DNA of 64,000 nucleotides. Source: Aestuariivita sp. (GTDB lineage Bacteria; Pseudomonadota; Alphaproteobacteria; Rhodobacterales; Rhodobacteraceae). Positions 45,118 to 53,196 of the stretch are shown in pieces. Under the pieces are notes generated by a model. It searched no databases. It had not been told where the DNA came from and was given only the letters and a program-made list of their open reading frames with translations. The first letter of the stretch is position 1. Each line of letters starts with the position of its first letter. Position numbers and translations under genes: made by a program. The stretch is from NCBI RefSeq assembly GCF_021404545.1, contig NZ_JAAWWD010000006.1, forward strand, positions 1-64,000. The letters run 5' to 3'.

Positions 45118-45981
45118 CTACTTCAGCTTTCTGAGCCACTTGGTAAAGACCTCCGTCGCGCCGGTGACGGGTTTTTCGATGTGCAGCGTATAATATCCAA
45201 GAAGGCCCTCGGCGGCATTTGGAAGCGCGCATAGCCGACCAGCGTCCACATCATCCCGGATAATGAACTGCGGCGCCAGGGTCATTCCCATACCGCCGAT
45301 GCTCGCGCGGAGGGCGACGTCATCGAGATCGAAATGCCCTGCATATCTGAGCTGGACATCCGGCATGCCCGCGTCAGTCAGCCAGGCGGTCCAATCCCAA
45401 TTCCCGGTGGTGCATTGCAAGGCGGGGATGTTTGCCAGATCGCTAGTATCGGGGATTTGCGCCAACAGTCCCGGAGACAGGTAGGGACGGCAGCGATCCT
45501 CGAGAAGTATCTCGGTGTCGCGCCCCCACGCAGCCGCTGGACAATAGGCGATAACCACGTCGGCGCGCCGCCGGATCGGCATGCCGGGGCTGTTATAGGT
45601 CTCTACCCTGACCGCGATCTCGGGCCAGCGGGTCTTGAACCCCTCCAGCAGAGGGATCAGCCATCGCGTCGCCAGCGTCGTTGGAACCTGCACTGTCAAG
45701 TCGTTGCCGTCGCCCATTGCGCGTTCTATCGAACGGTCAAGCATCGCCAGACCCGGACCTGCATGACGCAGAAAGGTCTCGCCCGTCTCCGTCAGGTGGA
45801 TTGCGTTGTTCCTGCGGTGAAACAGAAGAACTCCCATCCCCGCTTCGAGGTTCTGCACCTGTCGGCTGACCGCACCGGCCGTCACGCCCATTCGGACGGC
45901 GGCGGATTTGAAGCTGCCGCATTCCGCGACCACCGCAAACACACGAATGGCGTTCAAGGAGATTTTGCCAGATCTATGCAT
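45118..45981 (-). CDS. LysR-family transcriptional regulator, GcvA-like
   Basis: A 287-residue LysR protein. HTH (AVVAECGSFKSAAVRMGVTA then AVSRQVQNLEAGMGVLLF, residues 15-55) and a sensor domain with the ALRASIGGMGMTLAPQFI block near residue 228 typical of the GcvA/AmpR branch. It is convergent with the previous LysR and divergent from the EamA exporter (102-base gap). Confidence 0.9.
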   Translation of the reverse strand: MHRSGKISLNAIRVFAVVAECGSFKSAAVRMGVTAGAVSRQVQNLEAGMGVLLFHRRNNAIHLTETGETFLRHAGPGLAMLDRSIERAMGDGNDLTVQVPTTLATRWLIPLLEGFKTRWPEIAVRVETYNSPGMPIRRRADVVIAYCPAAAWGRDTEILLEDRCRPYLSPGLLAQIPDTSDLANIPALQCTTGNWDWTAWLTDAGMPDVQLRYAGHFDLDDVALRASIGGMGMTLAPQFIIRDDVDAGRLCALPNAAEGLLGYYTLHIEKPVTGATEVFTKWLRKLK

Positions 45982-46083
45982 GAGGAAACCTCATCCAGAC
46001 TCATGATTTGTCGTTTGAAAGATGTAGGAAAGGTGCGTCTAGCTTGCGCAAGGAACAAGTGGAAATCCAGGATACATTCACCA

Positions 46084-46944
46084 ATGGCGTATCTTCCGGC
46101 GATCCTCTGGGTGTTGCTGAGCACAGCCTTGTGGACACTCATTTTTGCCGCTGGCAAGTTCGCCGATGGGGCATTGGATCCGTTTCAGATTACCGTGTTG
46201 CGGTATTTCGGTGCGCTTTTGACGCTGCTGGTTCTGGTGCCGAGCCAAGGCGGGATCGGTGCCCATCGGAGCAACCAGCCGCTGGTGCATTTTGCCAGAG
46301 CGGTCAGCGGATGCGGCGCCGCCGTGGCCATTACCTGGGCGTCCGCCAATATGCCGTTGATCCAAGCAACCGCAATCGGCATGCTTTATGGCGTGCTTGC
46401 GCTTTTGCTCGGCATGGTGGTCCTGAAGGAACGCGTCAGCCCCAGACACTGGATCGCGGTGGTCGTCTCTGTCGCGGGCGTCTCTATCATCCTCTTCGGC
46501 AAAGGCGCCTTTCAAGGCGGCTGGTCAGTCTTGCCTGCTCTGGCCACACTGGCAAGTGCGACACTCTTTGCGGTAGAGGGCGTGCTCATAAGCGTCCTCG
46601 GGCGGGCGGAACGTGCGTTCACCGTGATGCTCTATGTCACTGTATTTGGTCTTGGCCTGATGGCGTGGCCAGCATATGCGGGCTCGCAGCCTACCTCTTG
46701 GGAGGCCGCGCTGCTCTGTGTCGCGTTGGGGCCCTTGGGCGTTCTCGCGCAATACTGCACCATTCGCGGCTACCGGTCGGCACCGCTCTCGGTCGTTGCC
46801 CCTGTCGATTACTCCTGGCTGCTTTTCTCGGCGGTGTTGGGCGCTGTGATTTTTACGGAAACGCCCGGTATCGCGACATGGATTGGTTGCGGGGCCATCA
46901 TCCTTGGCGGCGTGGTCTTGGTGGGTGTGGGCCGCCGGGGCTGA
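46084..46944 (+). CDS. EamA/DMT-family membrane transporter
   Basis: A 286-residue ten-helix protein with the two EamA repeats; the first ends near ALLLGMVVLKERVSPRHW (residue 125) and the second in AVIFTETPGIATWIG near residue 262, both carrying the conserved glutamate. Probably exports an amino acid or other metabolite. Controlled, by position, by the divergent LysR gene. The open frame upstream of 46084 runs through that gene and is not coding. Confidence 0.88.
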   Translation: MAYLPAILWVLLSTALWTLIFAAGKFADGALDPFQITVLRYFGALLTLLVLVPSQGGIGAHRSNQPLVHFARAVSGCGAAVAITWASANMPLIQATAIGMLYGVLALLLGMVVLKERVSPRHWIAVVVSVAGVSIILFGKGAFQGGWSVLPALATLASATLFAVEGVLISVLGRAERAFTVMLYVTVFGLGLMAWPAYAGSQPTSWEAALLCVALGPLGVLAQYCTIRGYRSAPLSVVAPVDYSWLLFSAVLGAVIFTETPGIATWIGCGAIILGGVVLVGVGRRG

Positions 46945-47107
46945 GGCAGGTGCCTGAAGTGGCGCGAGGCGTTGGCCGCCACATCCGTCTTTGACACATC
47001 GGACAGGCCTCCATAAACCGATCCCGCGCGGATCGGATCACCCCATGATATTGACCCTGTGGCCCCGGCGGGATAGGCCGCATGCAACTGTTCTTAAGGA
47101 GATCCTC

Positions 47108-48211
47108 ATGGCAAACCCCTCGCTTCTGATCCTGGCCGGTGATGGCATCGGTCCCGAAGTCATGGCCGAGGTGACGCGGATCATCGACTGGTACGGCGCC
47201 AAGCGTGGCATGGCCTTTGACGTAAGCGAGGATCTGGTTGGCGGAGCAGCTTACGATGCCCATGGCACGCCATTGCACGACGACACGATGGCGCGCGCGC
47301 AAGAGGTTGATGCGGTCCTGCTGGGCGCTGTCGGTGGTCCGAAATACGATGCCCTGGACTTCAGCGTAAAGCCCGAGCGTGGCCTCTTGCGGCTGCGCAA
47401 GGAGATGGATCTTTATGCCAATCTGCGCCCGGCCCAATGCTTTGATGCGCTGGCCGATTTCTCGTCGTTGAAAAAGGATGTGGTGGCGGGTCTCGACATC
47501 ATGATCGTGCGAGAGCTGACCAGTGGGGTCTATTTCGGAGAGCCCCGCGGCATCATCGAGGAAGGCAACGAACGCGTGGGCATCAATACCCAGCGCTACA
47601 CCGAGAGCGAGATCGACCGGGTCGCGCGCTCGGCCTTTGAGCTTGCCATGCGCCGGGGTAACAAGCTCTGCTCGATGGAAAAGGCCAACGTGATGGAAAG
47701 CGGTATTCTGTGGCGCGAGGTCGTGACCCGCGTCGGTGCCGATTACCCAGAGGTCGAATTGAGCCATATGTATGCCGATGCGGGAGCGATGCAGCTGACC
47801 CGCTGGCCCAAACAGTTCGATGTCATCGTGACCGATAACCTCTTTGGCGATCTTTTGTCGGATCTGGCGGCGATGCTGACGGGATCGTTGGGTATGCTGC
47901 CTTCGGCCTCTCTCGGGGCGCCGATGGCCAATGGCCGACCCAAGGCGCTTTATGAGCCGGTGCATGGTTCGGCCCCCGATATCGCGGGGCAGGGCAAGGC
48001 CAACCCAATCGCCTGTATCCTGAGTTTTGCGATGGCGCTGCGTTATTCTTTCGATGCCGGTGGTGAGGCGGATCGTCTGGAACGTGCGGTCGAGCAGGTT
48101 CTGGCAGATGGAAAGCGCACAGCGGATCTGTTGGGGGAGGAAGGGGTGGAGCCGGTCACCACGTCCCAGATGGGCGATGCGGTTCTGGCGGCGCTGGATG
48201 CGAGCCTCTGA
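47108..48211 (+). CDS. leuB: 3-isopropylmalate dehydrogenase
   Basis: A 367-residue NAD-dependent beta-decarboxylating dehydrogenase of leucine synthesis. [16 protein letters not shown] at the start, [11 protein letters not shown] near residue 76, [14 protein letters not shown] near residue 137 and the [26 protein letters not shown] block near residue 244 are diagnostic. AAGGAG lies before the ATG. About 6 kb separates it from leuD. Confidence 0.98.
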   Translation: MANPSLLILAGDGIGPEVMAEVTRIIDWYGAKRGMAFDVSEDLVGGAAYDAHGTPLHDDTMARAQEVDAVLLGAVGGPKYDALDFSVKPERGLLRLRKEMDLYANLRPAQCFDALADFSSLKKDVVAGLDIMIVRELTSGVYFGEPRGIIEEGNERVGINTQRYTESEIDRVARSAFELAMRRGNKLCSMEKANVMESGILWREVVTRVGADYPEVELSHMYADAGAMQLTRWPKQFDVIVTDNLFGDLLSDLAAMLTGSLGMLPSASLGAPMANGRPKALYEPVHGSAPDIAGQGKANPIACILSFAMALRYSFDAGGEADRLERAVEQVLADGKRTADLLGEEGVEPVTTSQMGDAVLAALDASL

Positions 48212-48549
48212 CACCATTCGAGGCGATGGAGCCGTTTTCCCAGCCTGAGGAGAGGGGCGGTGCCGCGCCTGCCGTGAAACTGCGCCGCTTATCTCTCCCG
48301 GCCCAAGTCCCTGATTGCTCCGAACTGGCGGTGTTGGCCTGCGTTGGGTTGCGCAAACAGTCAGATGACCGAAATCTGGTTTCGGGGCATTCGGTGGCCA
48401 AGGGATGCCGCGCCGTATCGCATGCCTTGGGTCAAGGGGCGCTGCCACGTGCTGGGCGGCGCGAGATCCGCCTGATTGTATCGCCTCCTGATCGTCCCAA
48501 TTCGGGGATTGCCAAAGCCCCAGGCCTCAGCTATGCCGCGCGCCACGGT
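48212..48549. other. leuB to tRNA-Pro intergenic region
   Basis: About 340 bases without a supported gene. The open frame across it runs into the tRNA and is spurious. The tRNA promoter must lie here but no clear boxes are visible. Confidence 0.5.
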
Positions 48550-48626
48550 CGGAGTGTAGCTCAGCCTGGTAGAGCACTGTCTTCGGGAGGCAGGGGCCGG
48601 AGGTTCGAATCCTCTCACTCCGACCA
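48550..48626 (+). tRNA. tRNA-Pro (anticodon CGG)
   Basis: A 77-base cloverleaf with encoded CCA. Acceptor stem CGGAGTG/CACTCCG, D-arm with TAGCTCAGCCTGGTAGAGCA, anticodon stem CTGTC/GGCAG with loop TTCGGGA (anticodon CGG) and T-arm GGTTCGAATCC. It reads CCG codons. The accessory element begins immediately after its 3' end, so the tRNA is the likely integration site. Confidence 0.96.
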
Positions 48627-48655
48627 ATAATTCCAGATACTTAACCCGTTTAGCT

Positions 48656-48856
48656 ATGACCCTCGTTGAGGGTCGGTCCGGATTTGATCCGGATTATGCG
48701 GCTTTTGAGGCGGGTTTCGGTGAGTCCAGCCCCCTCAGAAACCGAACGGCCGCTGACTGGGCTGGCACCCGTGTCAACGGCCAAATCGAAAAGTTTGCAC
48801 TGAATGGATACCAGATCGCGGACGCGATCGCAATCGCGGGAGGGGCCGATGTCTGA
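48656..48856 (+). CDS. possible small ORF before the initiator gene
   Basis: A 66-codon frame overlapping the next start by 8 bases, without a visible ribosome site. The same stretch has two short hairpins (GACCCTC/GAGGGTC at 48658-48674 and TCCGGAT/ATCCGGA near 48679-48695), so it could instead be a control or oriT-like region. Confidence 0.3.
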   Translation: MTLVEGRSGFDPDYAAFEAGFGESSPLRNRTAADWAGTRVNGQIEKFALNGYQIADAIAIAGGADV

Positions 48857-49625
48857 GGTTCTCCCCTTCTGCAAGATCAAGCTGCAATACCTGCTGGAAA
48901 TGGTCACCGACCACGAGCTGGACGATAACGCCCTGCGCGTAGCGCTCTACCTGGCGCTTGCCCATGCTGACCATGAAACCGGAGAGAGCCGCCCGTCTTT
49001 CGAGACCATCGGCGCGGCCATCGGCAAGCACGCCAAATCGGTCAAGCGCGCACTGAACAAGGTCGAGGCGGCGGGTTACTTGACCGTCAAACGCGGGACC
49101 AACAAGGGTAATTCCTCTCGCTACTGCCCGACCGAAACGGCCCTGAAACGGGCCACCGAGCGCCGCCGGGAGGGGGACAAGGTTGTCCCGCTTAGCCGCG
49201 CCAAAGGGGGACAATCCTGTCCGCAAAGCGGGACAGACCTGTCCGGCAAAGGGGGACAGGATCGCCCCCCGAACAGAGAACAAGAACTTAGAAAAGAACA
49301 AGGGCGCGCGTCCGCGCCGGATTTGCCCGATGAAGGGCAATCCGGCGGAACGCGCTCAGAACGAGCCCTGGACGGCCAGCGCCTGGTCTTTGTCCCGAGG
49401 GGCATCTGCTTTGTTCGGGACTGGAATGAGCGGCTGGCCAGGGAAGGCATGACCACGTTGGAACGCAGCCTGCCATTATCGCCGCACGAGCATCACCTGG
49501 GCTTCTGGCTTCCTGCCCGAACACCGGCCCCGGTGGGCAGCGCTGAATGGCAGGATCAGCTCCAATTGCTGAGAGATTTGATCCGCGACACGTCGGCAAC
49601 CGTGGAGTACCGCCATGCGGTCTGA
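48849..49625 (+). CDS. HTH protein, putative replication initiator of the element
   Basis: A 258-residue protein. N-terminal winged HTH (SFETIGAAIGKHAKSVKRALNKVEAAGYL, about residues 47-78) like those of phage and plasmid initiators, then a low-complexity Gly/Gln/Pro linker (about 118-145) encoded by tandem palindromic repeats, then a C-terminal domain with several Trp. GGGAGGGG precedes the ATG. Initiators with origin repeats in their linker DNA (lambda O design) suggest a replication role. Confidence 0.6.
   Translation: MSEVLPFCKIKLQYLLEMVTDHELDDNALRVALYLALAHADHETGESRPSFETIGAAIGKHAKSVKRALNKVEAAGYLTVKRGTNKGNSSRYCPTETALKRATERRREGDKVVPLSRAKGGQSCPQSGTDLSGKGGQDRPPNREQELRKEQGRASAPDLPDEGQSGGTRSERALDGQRLVFVPRGICFVRDWNERLAREGMTTLERSLPLSPHEHHLGFWLPARTPAPVGSAEWQDQLQLLRDLIRDTSATVEYRHAV
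49174..49267 (+). repeat. iteron-like tandem palindromes inside the initiator gene
   Basis: Related units: GGGACAAGGTTGTCCC (49174-49189), GGACAATCCTGTCC (49209-49222), GGACAGACCTGTCC (49231-49244) and a degraded fourth at 49254-49267. The last three are spaced 22-23 bases apart, each preceded by AAAGGGG or AAAGCGG. They code the protein's low-complexity linker and look like initiator binding sites. Confidence 0.7.
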
Positions 49626-50073
49626 GGAAACAGCAAGGCGACCCATGTCATACGCTGGCGCTTCTGCCACGGGACCTTGCGAGGGGCGGCAAGCCTCCCC
49701 TTCGAACCCCACCGGCGCGGGAAAAGCCCGCGCAAAGGAGCCGCTGACGGAGACCTTCGTCTTCCGTTGCACGGCAGCCGAGAAGGCCCTACTGCGCGCC
49801 AAGGCCGAGGCAGCAGGCCTGCCCGCCGCAACGCTCCTGCGCGAGGCGCTTGGCCTGACCGAAGCGCGCCGCCGCAAGCCCGTGCCGCGCGTCGATCCGG
49901 CGCTTGTGCTGGCCGTGGGGCGCATCGGTGGCAACCTCAACCAGATCGCACGCTGGTTGAACCGCGCGATGCTGGTGGGCCGCACCGACCTCGACAGCCT
50001 GACCGTTGCGCGCCGCCTGTTGGTGATCGAACGCCAGCTCGCCCAACTCCTCGAAGAGGCGCGGCGGTGCTGA
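49615..50073 (+). CDS. mobC: mobilization accessory protein, MobC/MbeC-like
   Basis: A 152-residue relaxosome protein. The segment TETFVFRCTAAEKALLRAKAEAAGL (residues 44-70) resembles ribbon-helix-helix nicking accessory proteins, and GRIGGNLNQIARWLNRA near residue 104 is the MobC family signature. The start at 49615 has GGAG 7 bases upstream and overlaps the initiator stop; ATG at 49645 is an alternative. It overlaps the relaxase start. Confidence 0.85.
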   Translation: MRSEETARRPMSYAGASATGPCEGRQASPSNPTGAGKARAKEPLTETFVFRCTAAEKALLRAKAEAAGLPAATLLREALGLTEARRRKPVPRVDPALVLAVGRIGGNLNQIARWLNRAMLVGRTDLDSLTVARRLLVIERQLAQLLEEARRC

Positions 50074-51629
50074 TCAAGTTCTTCCCAAGCGGCAAGGGTG
50101 CAGGCGCGGGGCCGGTCTGCTACCTCGTGGCCGAGCGCGTGCTGGCCTATGACGGCAACCGCGACCTGGTCCGCGATGCCGACGGCCAGCCCCTGACCGT
50201 GACGCGCGATCCCTTGCCCGAAGCGCTGCGCGGTGATCCGACCCGCACAGAGGCTTTGATCGACGCCAGCCGCCACCAGTGGACCTACCGCGCAGGCGTG
50301 ATCAGCTTTGCCGCAGAGGACGCGCCCAGCAATGCTCAGCAAGCCGAAGTCATGGACGCCTTCGAGCGGCTGGCCTTCGCCGGGTTGGACGGCGAGCAAT
50401 TCGACATGCTCTGGGTCCGTCACAGCCACGAAGACCGCGTCGAGCTGCACTTCTGCACCCCGCGCCTTGAGCTGACCACCGGACGCAGCCTCAACATCGC
50501 GCCGCCGGGCTACCAGGACGCCTATGACAGCCTGCGCGACCTGATGAACCAGCGCCACGGCTGGGCCGATCCGATGGAGCTGGAACGCGCCCAGGAGGTT
50601 CGTGACACCATCGAGGCCCCAACCCGCGCCCAAGGCCGCGACGAGCTGCATGCGTGGATCCTCGATCAGATTTCCATGGGCCTGATCGAGGATCGCGCCA
50701 GCATGCTCGATGCCCTTGCCGATGCGGGCTTTGACCTTCCCCGCGTCGGCAAGGCCTACTTGACCGCCCAAGACCCCGAGACCGGCGAACGCTGGCGCCT
50801 GAAAGGAGAGATTTTCCATGAAGACTGGCAAGCCGACCCGGCTGAGCGAGAAATTGAACGCAGAGCTGGACACGATACGCCGGGACTACGCCGCCTCGAT
50901 GGCATCCCAGCTGGAGAGCTTCAGGAGCGATTTGACGATCATTGCGAGCGACGCGCAGCGTATCATCAAGAGCGATACGCGCAACTTCCTGAACGAGAAC
51001 AGGAGCTTGTTCGAGACGCGGACAGAACAGATCAAGCGCTGGCTGACGATCTCTCCCTACGTGATCTCGGGTCTGATCGCGACGGGGATCGCCTCGATGA
51101 TGGCCGCGAGCTGGTTCTGGACGTCCCTGCTGACACGCTCGGAGTTGACGGAACTGGGGCTGACGCGGTTCGACCAGGGGGAACAGACCTGGCTGACGCT
51201 GGACCCCGCCAAGACCGAGTTGAAAACCTGCACGCTGGCGGGGTCGCCGGTCATCTGCATCAAGATCGAGGAGAGATGAATGACGACGCCCCTGACAGCA
51301 TTGGAACGCGACTTGCTCGCCTGCGTCGAGCGGTTGGTGACGGCCTGCGAAACCTCAGCCGCAGAATTGAGCGGCTTGGAGACACGCTCGACCAACAGGA
51401 TCGAGACACAACTGGCTGGCTTGGCCGACTGCGTGACCTTGCTCATTCGTTCGCAGGCCGCATCAATGACGGCCTTGCGGGACTTGTTGAACAAAGCGGC
51501 GACCTACAGCGCGCTGGACGCGCAGTTGAACGAGAGCTTGAGGCTAGCGAGGGACGCCGAAGAGAGGCTGAGACAGAGCTGAACGAATTGCAGATCGAAC
51601 GAGGCCACAGCCATGGCCTGGGACGTTAA
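50067..51629 (+). CDS. mobA: relaxase, ColE1 MbeA-like (MOB-P type)
   Basis: A 520-residue DNA relaxase starting with GTG at 50067 (ribosome site GAGG), overlapping mobC. The opening LIKFFPSGKGAGAGPVCYLV matches ColE1 MbeA. The metal/nick motif is HSHEDRVELHF near residue 130: the H and E of the HEN signature are kept and the Asn is His. The C-terminal third is acidic and overlapped by two genes in another frame, as mbeB and mbeD are in mbeA. It would nick oriT for transfer by a helper conjugative system. Confidence 0.88.
   Translation: MLIKFFPSGKGAGAGPVCYLVAERVLAYDGNRDLVRDADGQPLTVTRDPLPEALRGDPTRTEALIDASRHQWTYRAGVISFAAEDAPSNAQQAEVMDAFERLAFAGLDGEQFDMLWVRHSHEDRVELHFCTPRLELTTGRSLNIAPPGYQDAYDSLRDLMNQRHGWADPMELERAQEVRDTIEAPTRAQGRDELHAWILDQISMGLIEDRASMLDALADAGFDLPRVGKAYLTAQDPETGERWRLKGEIFHEDWQADPAEREIERRAGHDTPGLRRLDGIPAGELQERFDDHCERRAAYHQERYAQLPEREQELVRDADRTDQALADDLSLRDLGSDRDGDRLDDGRELVLDVPADTLGVDGTGADAVRPGGTDLADAGPRQDRVENLHAGGVAGHLHQDRGEMNDDAPDSIGTRLARLRRAVGDGLRNLSRRIERLGDTLDQQDRDTTGWLGRLRDLAHSFAGRINDGLAGLVEQSGDLQRAGRAVERELEASEGRRREAETELNELQIERGHSHGLGR
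50818..51279 (+). CDS. mobB: MobB-like mobilization protein nested in mobA
   Basis: A 153-residue protein in the +1 frame inside mobA with its own ribosome site (AAGGAGAG). Helical, charged N-terminal two-thirds, then a membrane segment (about residues 82-105, ISPYVISGLIATGIASMMA) and a short C-terminal domain. RSF1010 MobB and ColE1 MbeB are nested in the same way; RSF1010 MobB also has one membrane span. Confidence 0.75.
   Translation: MKTGKPTRLSEKLNAELDTIRRDYAASMASQLESFRSDLTIIASDAQRIIKSDTRNFLNENRSLFETRTEQIKRWLTISPYVISGLIATGIASMMAASWFWTSLLTRSELTELGLTRFDQGEQTWLTLDPAKTELKTCTLAGSPVICIKIEER
51280..51582 (+). CDS. MobD-like mobilization protein nested in mobA
   Basis: A 100-residue helical, probably coiled-coil protein, starting at the base after the mobB stop with AGGAGAG upstream. 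It stays within the 3' end of mobA in the same alternative frame as mobB. Position matches ColE1 mbeD; sequence similarity was not judged. Confidence 0.65.
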   Translation: MTTPLTALERDLLACVERLVTACETSAAELSGLETRSTNRIETQLAGLADCVTLLIRSQAASMTALRDLLNKAATYSALDAQLNESLRLARDAEERLRQS

Positions 51630-51645
51630 CGAGAAAGGAAAACCA

Positions 51646-51966
51646 ATGAGTTTTGTACACGATTACTTCACCATGAGCTATCATCAGGCCCGCGACTACG
51701 GCATCGACTATCGCAACTTCAAGAAGGTGGACCGACTGCCCGAAGGCGTTCCGCTCATTGCCATCGCGGGCGTTTGGGGCGATTACCAGAACATCCGTTG
51801 CCTTTTTATGGACGCCGCAGCGAACGGCTACATGCGGAATATTCGCAAGCGGAGCAATGGATATGTGATCCGCGAACTGGGTCTGGATGCCAAGGAGCTT
51901 ATGGTTGGGGAGAACGTGCTAATACCGGCAAGCGCCGTTGCGAATGTGGCCGACAATGCCAGATAG
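51646..51966 (+). CDS. hypothetical protein
   Basis: A 106-residue protein with a good ribosome site (AAAGGAAA) and start at 51646, 16 bases after mobA. It has aromatic-rich MSFVHDYFTMSYHQARDYGIDY at its start. No domain recognised. About 127 AT-rich bases follow before the next gene. Confidence 0.6.
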   Translation: MSFVHDYFTMSYHQARDYGIDYRNFKKVDRLPEGVPLIAIAGVWGDYQNIRCLFMDAAANGYMRNIRKRSNGYVIRELGLDAKELMVGENVLIPASAVANVADNAR

Positions 51967-52093
51967 CAAAAATTGACAAGCTATGGTTTGGCGCAGTAGC
52001 TCATATTGCAATACTAGGGCATTGCAAGAATCAAATTTTTGCCATATTTAGATATTACAAATCATACGAAGATGCAAAGCTACAGGTTGGCAA

Positions 52094-52555
52094 ATGTCCG
52101 TCTCACGTGCAAAACAGCGGCAAGCTGAAAGCAAGATCAATCTAGCTGCCCAGATGGCTCAGGCCTTCACTAATCCATTGGGCGGCTGGATTGCGACATT
52201 CCAGGAGGCAATCGGTATGAGTGCGCCGGCCCTTGCCGAGCGGCTGGATGTATCCCGCAATAGCGTCTACAGCTCGATCCAGAACGAGCAGGCCGGAACC
52301 ATCTCCCTGAACCAGCTCGAAAAGATGGCCGAAGCCATGGGCGGCAAACTTGTCTACGCGATCATCCCACGCGAAGGGCCGGTTGAGGAAATCGTCATGG
52401 CCCAGGCGCGAAAGAAAGCCAAGCGCATCATACAGCGCACCCGCGCGCATATGGCCCTGGAAGAGCAGATCGAGGGTCTGCGCAGCCAAGAAGAGATGAT
52501 CGAGGAACTGGCCAGCGAAATCGCCCGCGAGATGCCGAAGAACTTCTGGAAGTGA
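52094..52555 (+). CDS. mobile mystery protein A (HTH antitoxin-like)
   Basis: A 153-residue protein with a XRE-type HTH (GMSAPALAERLDVSRNSVYSSIQNE, about residues 41-68) and a basic helical C-terminal part, matching the family TIGR02612 as I remember it. It is always followed by a Fic protein; the pair is thought to be a toxin-antitoxin module of mobile elements. Its stop overlaps the GTG start of the next gene. Confidence 0.82.
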   Translation: MSVSRAKQRQAESKINLAAQMAQAFTNPLGGWIATFQEAIGMSAPALAERLDVSRNSVYSSIQNEQAGTISLNQLEKMAEAMGGKLVYAIIPREGPVEEIVMAQARKKAKRIIQRTRAHMALEEQIEGLRSQEEMIEELASEIAREMPKNFWK

Positions 52556-53163
52556 CCCTGGAGCTGCACGAACCCATCGGCGCGACACCTCTGACGCCCG
52601 ACGAGTTGCTTGGCCTTAAGGCCAAGCACATCACCACGCGCGGCGAGTTGAACGAGCTGGAGGGTGAGAACATCATCGAAGGGCTCACCTGGCTGGACCG
52701 GCGGCCCAAGTCCTTCGACATTCTGACCGACGATGCTGCCCGAGAAATCCACAAGCGTTTGTTCGGCCAGGTCTGGGATTGGGCAGGCGTCTATCGCCTG
52801 ACCGAGAAGAACATCGGCGTGCCGGTCTGGCAAATATCCACCGATATGCGCACTTGCCTCGACGATGCCCGATACTGGCGCCAGAACGGCAGCTACGAGC
52901 CGCTGGAAGCCACCGCGCGTTTCCACCACAAGTTGGTATGGGTGCACCCCTTCGCCAATGGCAACGGACGCTGGGCGAGGATCATGGCGGATGCATACCT
53001 GGCTACGATTGAACCAGACATTTTCCTCGATTGGTCAGGAGGCGGGACACTCATCGTCGACAGCGACCACCGCGCGCGCTACATCGCTGCGCTGCGGGCG
53101 GCGGATCGGTATGAGTTTGGGCCACTAACAGAATTCGTTACAGAAATCGCCAACTCGATTTGA
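52552..53163 (+). CDS. mobile mystery protein B (Fic-domain protein)
   Basis: A 203-residue protein with a GTG start overlapping the previous stop (GTGA). The Fic active site HPFANGNGRWAR near residue 126 has the complete HPFxxGNGR motif, so AMP- or nucleotidyl-transferase activity is expected. Probable toxin partner of the upstream HTH protein. Confidence 0.85.
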   Translation: MTLELHEPIGATPLTPDELLGLKAKHITTRGELNELEGENIIEGLTWLDRRPKSFDILTDDAAREIHKRLFGQVWDWAGVYRLTEKNIGVPVWQISTDMRTCLDDARYWRQNGSYEPLEATARFHHKLVWVHPFANGNGRWARIMADAYLATIEPDIFLDWSGGGTLIVDSDHRARYIAALRAADRYEFGPLTEFVTEIANSI

Positions 53164-53196
53164 ACCATCCAGAATTGCAGCGCCTTATCGCATTCG

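Noticed and set aside
48226-48630. 135-codon open frame between leuB and the element
   Set aside because: It runs through the tRNA-Pro gene and has no recognisable domain.
50067-51629. Nested frames in mobA as shadow ORFs
   Set aside because: Kept as genes because each has a strong ribosome site, abutting stop and start, and the known ColE1/RSF1010 precedent.
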